Assembly (NCBI GenBank): GCA_003512875.1
Contig: DONZ01000194.1
Location: 1 to 5,783 of the forward strand
Reading direction: 5' to 3'
Length of the DNA: 5,783 nt
Source: Desulfovibrio sp.
GTDB taxonomy: Bacteria; Desulfobacterota; Desulfovibrionia; Desulfovibrionales; Desulfovibrionaceae
Shown piece after piece: positions 1 to 5,653 of the stretch (positions are counted from its first letter, which is position 1; every line of letters starts with the position of its first letter). The notes under the pieces are model-generated. The model made no database searches, was not told where the DNA came from, and saw only the letters and a list, made by a program, of their open reading frames with translations. The position numbers and the translations under genes were made by a program.

Positions 1-106
1 CGGACTGAAACTTGTCGCGTCACTCAATGCCCATACCGCCGGGGCTGTCGCAATCGTATATATATATATATATGATTGACAACGCCGCTAAAACTTTACT
101 TTTCAT
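1..106 (-). CDS. trbJ: TrbJ-like secreted conjugation protein, 5' part, out of frame at a TA repeat
   Basis: This is the next gene after trbE. Its ATG at 106-104 shares one base with the trbE stop (TGATG), and AGGAG stands 7 nt upstream, so the start is well supported. The first codons read MKSKVLAALSII, a signal-peptide start with a basic end followed by a hydrophobic stretch. The reading then enters the TA tract as IYIYIY, goes out of frame and stops at 22-20, giving only 28 residues. In another frame, the sequence after the tract reads TIATAPAVWA and then LSDATSFSP to the window edge. That is a convincing second half of a signal peptide with a cleavage site after VWA. No usable start precedes it in its own frame (TGA and TAG lie upstream). 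The name rests on position after trbE and on TrbJ being an exported protein of this operon; only about 35 codons are visible. A real off-state, a dead gene and a sequence error are all possible. Confidence 0.55.
57..73. repeat. (TA)8 dinucleotide tract inside the trbJ signal-peptide codons
   Basis: Seventeen bases alternate T and A without interruption (eight TA units plus a final T). The tract lies 34-50 nt inside the trbJ-like gene and encodes alternating Ile and Tyr. From the ATG to the first codon of the downstream signal-peptide frame (ACG) there are 49 nt, one more than a multiple of three. Adding one TA unit (51 nt) or removing two (45 nt) joins the two halves. No comparable repeat was noticed elsewhere in the window. 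Short tandem repeats of this kind inside coding starts are known sites of slipped-strand mispairing. Confidence 0.9.
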
Positions 107-2493
107 CACAAAGCTCCTCTTTCCATAAGCCATTGTTCCTGCCAATCATCCGCGCCGTATTCGGCACGGAGTTCCTTTATACGTTTGATACTCTCCTTAT
201 CGCTCGCGCCGATGAACGAGAGCGTCTTTTTGCCGAGAGCAAGCTGTACAAGCCTGCGTCCGTAGGAATTGATTAAATAATAGTCCTTTTTGGGTTGTGC
301 GACTTTTGAGATTATCCCTATTTCCTTATCATTTAAGCCGATTTCCTTATATAATTTGTATTGTTCTTCCTGTGTGGCGTTTTGATTGGCTAATAAAATC
401 TTCGTAGGACAGCTTTCGACAAGCACATCCATTATTCCGCTGTTTTTCGCGTCCGAAAGGCTTTGCGTGGCTAATACGACCGCACAATTAGCCTTACGCA
501 GCACTTTCAGCCATTCCCTTATTTTAGCCCTGAAAACGGGGTGACCGAGCATTACCCATGCTTCATCAAGAATGAGCAAACTCGGCTGTCCCTTGAGGGC
601 TTTTTCTATTCTATGAAAAATATAGGTTAAAATCGGGATAAGTATCTTATCTCCCATATTCATGATCTCTTCCATTTCAAAAACGATAAAAGGAGAAATT
701 CCAAGCGTATCGTCTGTTGCGTCAATCAAATTGTTGTATGTGCCTTTTTCCGTATAGGGCATTAATCCCTCTTTTATTTTCTTGTCCTGAACAAGGTACA
801 TGAAGTTTGTGATTGACCGCATGTTTTGCGGTTGACTAGCCAATTTAGTCATTGCTTCGTGGATTTCGTTCTTAGCACTCGGGGATATTTCATATTTCTG
901 CAATTCCAAAAGCATTGACACCCATTCTTCGCAAAAAGCCATTTCCGTTGCGCTTTCATCAACGTTTTGCAGCGGGCAAAAGCACAAATCCTCGCCGACA
1001 CCTATTTCATAATGTGAACCTCCTGACGCAATACATAGAGGAAACATTGAATTTCCTTTGTCAAAAGCGAATATTTGAGCGTCCTTATATGCTCTGAACT
1101 GTGCTGCTATAATTCCGAGAAGCGTTGATTTACCTGTTCCTGTCGGTCCCAAAATCATCGTATGCCCCAAGTCGCCGTTATGAATGTTGAACCAAAACGG
1201 AGTGGTGTTATCCGTTGTAAAAACAGCCAAAGGACGCGAACCTTGAGGATAAAACGGACAAGGGTTATACGGCTCGCCGACATAGACAGTCGAGAGCGGC
1301 AGCAGGTCCGCCAAATTGTCTGTTTTTATGACCGGTCTGCGGATATTGGCATAGGTATTTCCCGGCAGCGAGCCCAAATACGCTTCCATGGCGTTTATGG
1401 TTTCAAATCTGCACGTAAAGCCCAAGGTTTGCAGAACCCGTCTTATTTCACGTGCTTTGTCTTCAAGAAAACTTTCATTTTCATCCAACATGATTATCGT
1501 GCCGGACATGTACCCGACGGAAATATCACCCGCCTGCACTTCCTGCTTCACATATTCAGCGTCTTCTTTCATATTGAGAGCGTCTTGGTTAACTCTCGCC
1601 CGGGGATTGTTGAACAATTTATCAAAAAAACTCAATACTTGGCTGTTCCACCCCTTTACATATCCCTCAACCTCTTTAACGGCTTCAAAGTTATCCATGC
1701 AGAAATATCGGGTGTTGAAACGCAATTCAAACGGCACGCTGTCAAAGCTCCGAAGCATGATTGGATAACTTTCCTGCGGAAAACCGTCTATTGAAATCGC
1801 ACGGATGAATTTGTTTCCTATCTTCGGAGCAAAACCGCCTATCAAATCCTCGTTTCCTAAAATACTGTCCAAATACATAGGTGTACGCGGAACCTGCACA
1901 AGCTGAAATTCACCGGTTATGCACTGATTGATATGCGTAAACAAATCGCTTTGCATAATCGAATGCGTTTCATCAAGCATAAATTCATATTCTGTCAACC
2001 TTGTTAAAGTTAATACTGTTGACAATGAATCGTATAACGTTTCCAAAGTTTTTTTGAAAATATCCAAGCCCTTTTCCAATATGTTTTTTTCACCGATATA
2101 CGCATTGGGCTTGTATGTTACGGACAAAACGTTCCTTGTCTGAAAGCAAACATCGGAACCGAAAAAATCACGGCGTTCATCATCAATGAGCCGGGTGACC
2201 TTGTCGGGAAAAAAGCCGAGTTCCTTACCGGGATACGCCTGTTTGAAACTTCTGATAGCGTCAATATGCAAACAATAGCCTGTACCAAGATTTTTAATGG
2301 CGTTGTTCACCTGCAAAACAAGATATTCCAGTTCTTCATCCGTAGCACTGTCCGTATCCCGTCCCGTGTATTCAAAAGCCGCCAGAAAAGAACCGTCTTT
2401 TTGCAGGATAATGCCTTCTTCAATCAAAACAGCATAAGGCAAGAGGTCGGATAAACCTTTTACATTCTGTCGAAAATCGCGTAAACGTAACAT
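106..2493 (-). CDS. trbE: TrbE, VirB4-class ATPase of the conjugative type IV secretion system
   Basis: This 795-residue protein is the large cytoplasmic ATPase that powers pilus assembly and substrate transfer at the inner membrane. The N-terminus (LRDFRQNVKGLSDLLPYAVL, then KDGSFLAAFEYTGRDTDSAT) matches the TrbE/CagE N-terminal domain as I remember it from RP4-type TrbE. The C-terminal half is the P-loop domain: Walker A GPTGTGKST at 449-457 with K455, Walker B SLLILDEAW with D643 and E644, and a downstream ATQS motif with Q677. The length is normal for the family and no frame break is seen. The ATG at 2493 is chosen because GGAG lies 9 nt upstream (2506-2503) and the family N-terminus begins there. 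Unusually, trbE does not follow trbD directly: about 1.1 kb of AT-rich foreign-looking DNA lies between, and a gene on the other strand starts 30 nt away. Whether trbE is read from the upstream operon promoter through that insert, or from a promoter within it, cannot be told from sequence. Confidence 0.96.
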   Translation of the reverse strand: MLRLRDFRQNVKGLSDLLPYAVLIEEGIILQKDGSFLAAFEYTGRDTDSATDEELEYLVLQVNNAIKNLGTGYCLHIDAIRSFKQAYPGKELGFFPDKVTRLIDDERRDFFGSDVCFQTRNVLSVTYKPNAYIGEKNILEKGLDIFKKTLETLYDSLSTVLTLTRLTEYEFMLDETHSIMQSDLFTHINQCITGEFQLVQVPRTPMYLDSILGNEDLIGGFAPKIGNKFIRAISIDGFPQESYPIMLRSFDSVPFELRFNTRYFCMDNFEAVKEVEGYVKGWNSQVLSFFDKLFNNPRARVNQDALNMKEDAEYVKQEVQAGDISVGYMSGTIIMLDENESFLEDKAREIRRVLQTLGFTCRFETINAMEAYLGSLPGNTYANIRRPVIKTDNLADLLPLSTVYVGEPYNPCPFYPQGSRPLAVFTTDNTTPFWFNIHNGDLGHTMILGPTGTGKSTLLGIIAAQFRAYKDAQIFAFDKGNSMFPLCIASGGSHYEIGVGEDLCFCPLQNVDESATEMAFCEEWVSMLLELQKYEISPSAKNEIHEAMTKLASQPQNMRSITNFMYLVQDKKIKEGLMPYTEKGTYNNLIDATDDTLGISPFIVFEMEEIMNMGDKILIPILTYIFHRIEKALKGQPSLLILDEAWVMLGHPVFRAKIREWLKVLRKANCAVVLATQSLSDAKNSGIMDVLVESCPTKILLANQNATQEEQYKLYKEIGLNDKEIGIISKVAQPKKDYYLINSYGRRLVQLALGKKTLSFIGASDKESIKRIKELRAEYGADDWQEQWLMERGAL
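114..118 (-). promoter_or_regulatory. Ribosome binding site of the trbJ-like gene
   Basis: AGGAG on the minus strand lies 7 nt before the ATG at 106, inside the last codons of trbE. It fixes the start of the trbJ-like gene upstream of the TA tract. This supports the view that the reading frame really runs through the repeat. Confidence 0.7.
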
Positions 2494-2502
2494 TATATTT
2501 TA

Positions 2503-2506
2503 CTCC
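2503..2506 (-). promoter_or_regulatory. Ribosome binding site of trbE
   Basis: GGAG on the minus strand stands 9 nt before the trbE ATG. It lies within the 30-nt divergent gap shared with the plus-strand gene at 2524, whose own ribosome binding site is only 4 nt away on the other strand. Confidence 0.65.
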
Positions 2507-2510
2507 ATAA

Positions 2511-2517
2511 AGGAAGG
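2511..2517 (+). promoter_or_regulatory. Ribosome binding site of the plus-strand membrane gene
   Basis: AGGAAGG lies 6 nt before the ATG at 2524. A strong Shine-Dalgarno match on this strand is the main evidence, besides the protein pattern, that the plus-strand frame is a translated gene rather than chance in AT-rich DNA. Confidence 0.7.
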
Positions 2518-2523
2518 TTTTAT

Positions 2524-2991
2524 ATGTTTGATAAAAAAACTGAAGAAGAAAAAAATGAACAAAAATTAAAAGATACTATTATACAAAATGAACAATTTAA
2601 AAATTTTGAATTATATAAAAAATATGTTGAGCCATTATATTCAAAAACTTTTGAATTAGTTAAAAATCTTTGTATATTATGTATTGTTGTTAATGGTACA
2701 ACTTTACTTACTGCTATTTCCATGAGTTCACCTGAATTATTACCTGTAATTAATTGGTCTTATAAAAGTATATTTTTAGTTTTTTACTATCTTATTGGAG
2801 TATTATCTGCTAATTTATTTATTTTACCTTTATTTTGTTTTAACCTTTTTCCAAAAATAAGAATAAAAAATTATCTTGGAATTGCATATAGGTCACTATT
2901 TTTTATAAATATTTTATCATTCATTTTTATACTTATTCAAATATTTCTTCTTGTATATAATATTGATAAAGTTATAAATTATTTTCTTTAA
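2524..2991 (+). CDS. Unrecognised small multi-pass membrane protein, opposite to the operon
   Basis: This 155-residue protein is not one I recognise. Residues 1-34 are strongly charged (Lys/Glu-rich, probably a cytoplasmic helix). Hydrophobic segments follow at about 46-66 (containing IVVNGTTLLTAIS), 80-109 (likely one long or two short spans) and 123-145. It ends with a short polar stretch. The ATG at 2524 has AGGAAGG 6 nt upstream. It is the only gene here on the plus strand, and its messenger would be antisense to the trb transcript. It starts 30 nt from trbE, divergently, and ends 4 nt from the convergent 75-residue gene. Codons are almost all A/T-ending, unlike the trb genes, which suggests acquisition. 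The NG-containing first span loosely recalls a widespread group of uncharacterised membrane proteins with an NGGAA-type motif; this is from memory and weak. Roles in entry exclusion or phage defence are guesses from location. Confidence 0.75.
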   Translation: MFDKKTEEEKNEQKLKDTIIQNEQFKNFELYKKYVEPLYSKTFELVKNLCILCIVVNGTTLLTAISMSSPELLPVINWSYKSIFLVFYYLIGVLSANLFILPLFCFNLFPKIRIKNYLGIAYRSLFFINILSFIFILIQIFLLVYNIDKVINYFL

Positions 2992-2995
2992 TTTG

Positions 2996-3223
2996 TTAGA
3001 TAAATAAACATATTCGTATTGCATATGATGTCATAACAACAGTACTTGCTATTAGAGGTAATGTTATACCTTTATATAGTGGAAAAAACATCATTATAAT
3101 AATGAATAAAATATCTGGAATAAATAAGTAAAAATAGTCTATTTCGTTTAATTTATAACAAGTATAAATTATTATCGTAATTATAGTATAGAATACTCCT
3201 ATAATAAGTTCTATTTTTTTCAT
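2996..3223 (-). CDS. Unrecognised very small hydrophobic membrane protein (75 aa)
   Basis: The protein is nearly all membrane: hydrophobic segments at about 4-22, 30-50 and 52-74, with basic residues at the N-terminus (MKK) and in the short loops. I do not recognise it. The ATG at 3223 is the only reasonable start. AAGGAG (3241-3236) lies 12 nt upstream, longer than usual, and overlaps the last codons of the preceding 102-residue gene, so the two are probably co-translated. The stop at 2996 is 4 nt from the stop of the convergent plus-strand gene, with no credible terminator between. Small size, AT-rich sequence and lack of a known motif mean that a toxin, an immunity or exclusion protein, or a chance frame cannot be separated by eye. 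The hydrophobic pattern and translational coupling favour a real gene. Confidence 0.55.
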   Translation of the reverse strand: MKKIELIIGVFYTIITIIIYTCYKLNEIDYFYLFIPDILFIIIMMFFPLYKGITLPLIASTVVMTSYAIRICLFI

Positions 3224-3232
3224 ATTATTTAC

Positions 3233-3541
3233 TTACTCCTTTTCAGACTGAACTATTTCCGCTTGCGTTTGTTCCTGCTGCATGTTTTCTTTTTCTTTTT
3301 TTAATTGAAAACCTCCATATACCGCTAAAATTAAAAATATAATTACTGACCCAAAAATTAATATTGCACCGCATTTATTTCCTTCTTCATCAAACGTAAA
3401 AGGATTAAGGAAACAAAAACCTGTAATAAAAGTCAATAAAAGCAATGTATAATACCAATATTCTATCAATACTAAACACAATCCAACAGTAAATTTCCAA
3501 ATAATATCAAATCCAACAACAAAATAGCAAACACAAAACAT
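3233..3541 (-). CDS. Unrecognised small membrane protein with Gln/Glu-rich tail; start uncertain
   Basis: From the ATG at 3541 the product has 102 residues, with hydrophobic segments at about 2-15, 17-45 and 57-77. A short acidic loop (DEEGNK) precedes the last one, and a charged Gln/Glu/Lys tail runs over 81-102. I do not recognise it. The start is doubtful: no Shine-Dalgarno sequence precedes the ATG at 3541, and the same frame stays open upstream as VSPVLISIIFIVTF, so that ATG would cut a membrane span in two. The frame continues back to an in-frame TAA at 3598-3596, with ATGAGGAAAAAA just before it at 3610. A non-standard start (for example CTG at 3571, with AGGG 11 nt before) or a damaged 5' end are both possible. 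It follows trbD by 73 nt in operon orientation and is coupled to the 75-residue gene after it. Confidence 0.6.
   Translation of the reverse strand: MFCVCYFVVGFDIIWKFTVGLCLVLIEYWYYTLLLLTFITGFCFLNPFTFDEEGNKCGAILIFGSVIIFLILAVYGGFQLKKEKENMQQEQTQAEIVQSEKE
3236..3241 (-). promoter_or_regulatory. Ribosome binding site of the 75-residue membrane gene (long spacing)
   Basis: AAGGAG on the minus strand forms the last two codons (Lys, Glu) of the 102-residue gene and stands 12 nt before the next ATG at 3223. The spacing is longer than ideal, so expression may be weak or coupled to the upstream gene. Confidence 0.45.
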
Positions 3542-3614
3542 AAAAGTAACAATAAAAATTATGCTTATCAGTACTGGACTTACCCTAAAACTTCTTTATT
3601 TTTTCCTCATATAT

Positions 3615-3905
3615 TCATTTTGCTTTGTATCCACTTCCATTCCTCCATCTCGGCGTTTTTGCAGGGTAATATTTCTGATAAGCCAAATAGTTTTGATAAA
3701 CTTTAAAAAATATAGGATCTATCTTCGCTAAACGCCTAAGAAAAAACAATCCGATAAACCAAAGCCCGCCTGCGATTATTCCATTTATTAAATTCATGTT
3801 TGCAAAAACAACAGCACCGCAAAAAACCGCCAATACTCCGATAAGTTCACTTTCCCCGCCCAAAGTCAATTCATAGCGGATAAGCGATCTATTTATTATC
3901 CTCAT
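3615..3905 (-). CDS. trbD: TrbD, small inner-membrane conjugation protein (VirB3-like)
   Basis: This 96-residue protein is a small inner-membrane component that works with TrbE, as VirB3 does with VirB4. The N-terminus INRSLIRYELTLGGESELIG matches the family pattern (RSL then GGE-E-L). Two hydrophobic segments follow at about 22-35 and 39-56, then the conserved RRLAKIDP at 57-64 and a Tyr-rich end, YLAYQKYYPAKTP. The frame is open further upstream to 3971, but the ATG at 3905 is chosen: it overlaps the trbC stop as ATGA, has AGGAG 10 nt upstream (3920-3916), and places the family N-terminus at residue 1. It ends exactly where the composition turns AT-rich. The gene itself is intact, so the insertion did not interrupt it. 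Confidence 0.93.
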   Translation of the reverse strand: MRIINRSLIRYELTLGGESELIGVLAVFCGAVVFANMNLINGIIAGGLWFIGLFFLRRLAKIDPIFFKVYQNYLAYQKYYPAKTPRWRNGSGYKAK

Positions 3906-4261
3906 GCTATCAATGCTCCTGAAAATCCAAAAAAGTTTATCACCATTGGACCACCGGCTAAAACAACACAAAGCCCCATTATGATGTATAAGACAGTTTG
4001 CATTTGTTCGTCTATTGCTTTCTTGAATAAAGCCAGAGCTGCACCGGCAATTACAAATGAAATCGTTGCAATAGCTTTAGCCCAAGTTCCACTTAATAAA
4101 TCAACGAATTTTTGCAAAGGTCTTGTAAACTCATCTATTCCACCGCTTGCGAAAGCATTGTCGGGAAAAAGTACAAGTGCGGTTATCAACAAGAAAAACA
4201 GTAAAATTGTATTATTTTTTTGAACCGTGCCAATAAAATTTACTTCTTTGAATTTTTTCAT
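3902..4261 (-). CDS. trbC: TrbC, conjugative pilin precursor (VirB2-like)
   Basis: This 119-residue precursor of the conjugative pilus subunit starts with MKKFKEV. A hydrophobic signal segment (LLFFLLITALVLF) ends at AFA, with cleavage likely before SGGIDEF. Two membrane segments follow (about residues 65-80, ATISFVIAGAALALF, and 92-113, VLYIIMGLCVVLAGGPMVI). The protein ends FFGFSGALIA. In RP4 the pilin is cyclised by TraF after removal of a final AEIA from FFGRG-AEIA; here ALIA sits in the same place and is the natural C-terminus. The predicted mature chain, SGG to FSG, is 77 residues, against 78 in RP4 from memory. The start at 4261 is preferred over the in-frame ATG at 4276: GGAG lies 9 nt before 4261, none precedes 4276, and 4261 leaves a 1-nt gap after trbB. 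The stop overlaps the trbD start (ATGA). Confidence 0.92.
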   Translation of the reverse strand: MKKFKEVNFIGTVQKNNTILLFFLLITALVLFPDNAFASGGIDEFTRPLQKFVDLLSGTWAKAIATISFVIAGAALALFKKAIDEQMQTVLYIIMGLCVVLAGGPMVINFFGFSGALIA

Positions 4262-4262
4262 T

Positions 4263-5216
4263 TTACTTTGCTCCATATAAATTTATTTCATAATCCTGTG
4301 TGGTAGGATTAAACTGTTTCACTTCAATTACTTGGGACAAGCGCCGCACATTTTCTTTGGTTTTTTCCATAAAAACAATTAAATCAACGGCACGTCCGAT
4401 AAGCTTTCTTTTTTCACCATTGCCTGCTTCTTCCACAAGTTCCTCAAGACGCATAAGGGTCTCTTCGGCACTGTTCGCATGCAGCGTTCCAATTCCTCCG
4501 GGGTGACCGGTATTCCATGCTTTCAATAGCTCAAGAGCAGCCTTGTCGCGTACTTCACCTACTATTATTCTTTTTGGAGCGTATCTCATGCAAACCTTTG
4601 TAAGCGTTTGCATGGTCACCCCCGCCAAATCGTTGGTTCTGAAAAATACCGTGTTTTCACTGGCTGATTGCAGTTCGGGCGTATCTTCCAAAATCAACAA
4701 TCGATCTTTCGGGCAAAGCTCGGAAAGAATATCAATGACAGCATTTACAAAAGTGGTTTTGCCCGATGACGTTCCGCCTGCCACAATGATATTTTTTCTT
4801 TCAAGAACAGCCTGCTTTATGATTTCAACAACTTCTTGGGTGATAACTCCATTGATTAGATATTCTTCAAGCTTGATAATCTTGCTTGCTTTTTTGCGTA
4901 TGGAAAAACTGGGCTTTGCCACAATGGGCGGATACGTTCCCTCAAATCTTGAGCCGTCCAAAGGAAAGTTTCCTTCCACAACCGGATTGGTTGAATTGAC
5001 AGTCAAATCCAATGCGCTTGCCACAAGGCTTAAAATAAGTTTTGCGTCATCTTCTTTTATTTCACCTATGCATTCTTGGTCTTTTCCGTATTCTTCCATC
5101 CAAAGCCTGCCATCCGGATTAAGCATGATTTCAACAACATTGGGATTATCCAATGCGTTTAAAATCAGCTCTCCGCACGCATACCGAAGATTTACTTTTA
5201 GTTTTTCATCAATCAT
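4263..5216 (-). CDS. trbB: TrbB, VirB11-class secretion ATPase
   Basis: This 317-residue, full-length protein is the hexameric cytoplasmic traffic ATPase of the transfer apparatus. The N-terminal domain carries NPNVVEIMLNPDGRLWMEEY at 24-43, usual for TrbB. The C-terminal domain has Walker A GGTSSGKTT at 147-155 (K153), an Asp box LLILEDTPELQ at 173-183, Walker B RIIVGEVR at 216-223 (E221) and a His box from TGHPG to TLHANSAEETLMRL (H238, H246) at about 236-257. All key residues are present. The ATG at 5216 follows the previous stop by one base and has GGAAG 7 nt upstream. TrbB heads the trb block, and the next gene, trbC, begins 1 nt after its stop, so the two are translationally coupled. 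Confidence 0.97.
   Translation of the reverse strand: MIDEKLKVNLRYACGELILNALDNPNVVEIMLNPDGRLWMEEYGKDQECIGEIKEDDAKLILSLVASALDLTVNSTNPVVEGNFPLDGSRFEGTYPPIVAKPSFSIRKKASKIIKLEEYLINGVITQEVVEIIKQAVLERKNIIVAGGTSSGKTTFVNAVIDILSELCPKDRLLILEDTPELQSASENTVFFRTNDLAGVTMQTLTKVCMRYAPKRIIVGEVRDKAALELLKAWNTGHPGGIGTLHANSAEETLMRLEELVEEAGNGEKRKLIGRAVDLIVFMEKTKENVRRLSQVIEVKQFNPTTQDYEINLYGAK
4271..4274 (-). promoter_or_regulatory. Ribosome binding site that decides the trbC start
   Basis: GGAG on the minus strand lies 9 nt before the ATG at 4261, within the end of trbB. The alternative ATG at 4276 overlaps this motif and has no purine-rich site upstream. The shorter, 119-residue TrbC is therefore preferred. Confidence 0.65.
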
Positions 5217-5217
5217 T

Positions 5218-5640
5218 TCAAAACTTCCATAAAAAGACGATTGTCAGGGTTATAGCCAAAATCACAACCAAGCAATATAAAACAAGCACAAGATACTTAT
5301 TGTGGTCTTTTTTGGCTTCAACATTGATTTGAAAATCACCTTTTTCAAGTTTGACATCCAAAGCTTTTAAAAACTCTTCCAAAACTTGCTGATAAACTTT
5401 TTCCATTACGACAGAATGTTCTTCCTGCATTTTTTGTTGCTCAAACAAAAAAGCGTTCAGAATAGGAACAATCAGCAAAATAGGGTCGTCCTTATCAACT
5501 TTGATGTCGTATTTGTTCAGAATCAAAGCCCGCACTTCATCAAGACTCATTCCGAAACCGTCAGGCAGCAAGTATTCTTTTTCCTGCTGTGTTTGTACCT
5601 GTTCCCGCTCTTGTTCTTGAATATCTTCTAAAATATCCAT
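5218..5640 (-). CDS. TraM-like conjugation protein with C-terminal membrane anchor
   Basis: This 140-residue protein has a Gln/Glu-rich start (about 1-21). A short conserved-looking block follows at 32-62 (SLDEVRALILNKYDIKVDKD, then DPILLIVPILNAF), with a helical, probably coiled-coil middle (66-96) and one membrane span at about 115-138. The block around KYDIKVDKDDPIL resembles, from memory, the KHGI-RDDPI block at the start of RP4 TraM and related proteins that some databases call Activator-TraM. That family has a similar size and helical layout. Its exact role in transfer is poorly defined, so the name is given without a gene symbol. The ATG at 5640 has GGAG 6 nt upstream (5650-5647). The stop is 1 nt before trbB, so it is very likely the first gene of the same translational unit as trbB. 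Confidence 0.6.
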   Translation of the reverse strand: MDILEDIQEQEREQVQTQQEKEYLLPDGFGMSLDEVRALILNKYDIKVDKDDPILLIVPILNAFLFEQQKMQEEHSVVMEKVYQQVLEEFLKALDVKLEKGDFQINVEAKKDHNKYLVLVLYCLVVILAITLTIVFLWKF

Positions 5641-5653
5641 TGATTACTCCAAA

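Larger units (their letters stand above)
2521..3614. other. AT-rich three-gene insert between trbD and trbE
   Basis: Hand counts give about 18.5% GC over 2521-3000, 21% over 3001-3240 and 28% over 3241-3600, against about 38-53% in sampled lines of trbE, trbC and trbB. The change is abrupt at the trbD stop (3615) and at the trbE start. In RP4, Tn4371-like and Ti-type loci trbD is followed directly by trbE, so the segment is best read as acquired cargo. It holds three small membrane-protein genes and a 73-nt leader (3542-3614). I saw no transposase, integrase, tRNA or obvious terminal repeats. A short patch at 3241-3290 is nearer 40% GC, so the segment may be mosaic. Confidence 0.75.

Noticed and set aside
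1162..1794. A 210-codon plus-strand open frame, with other shorter ones across 915-2454
   Set aside because: They are antisense to trbE, which has all VirB4 motifs. None has a recognisable protein pattern.
2494..2499. TATATT as a possible -10 box for the plus-strand gene
   Set aside because: No matching -35 at 16-18 nt (CGAAAA there). The better -35-like TTTACA at 2459 is 29 nt away. In such AT-rich DNA, -10 look-alikes are expected by chance.
2520..2723. A 67-codon minus-strand frame in operon orientation, ending just before trbE
   Set aside because: It lies inside the plus-strand gene, is rich in Phe/Ser/Asn without a coherent span pattern, and is shorter. The plus-strand frame has a strong ribosome binding site and a clear charged-start plus membrane-span design.
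2976..2994. Inverted repeat AAATTA / TAATTT between the convergent genes as a terminator
   Set aside because: The stem is 6 bp of A-T pairs only, with a 7-nt loop and no following T run, too weak to call.
2989..3223. CRISPR array, tRNA, transposase or attachment-site repeats as the source of the insert
   Set aside because: No spaced direct repeats, cloverleaf, transposase motifs or matching ends were seen at the insert borders by eye.
3569..3576. Palindrome CAGTACTG upstream of the 102-residue gene
   Set aside because: An 8-base palindrome alone is common by chance. There is no second copy or promoter context to make it an operator.
3599..3604. A6 run after ATGAGG as a second slippage switch
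   Set aside because: Adding or removing one A leads to a nearby stop in both cases (TAG or TAA), so slippage would not join the short start to the downstream membrane frame.
4543..5232. A 229-codon plus-strand open frame
   Set aside because: It is opposite trbB, whose catalytic motifs are all intact. The translation shows no domain and is a shadow of trbB codon use.
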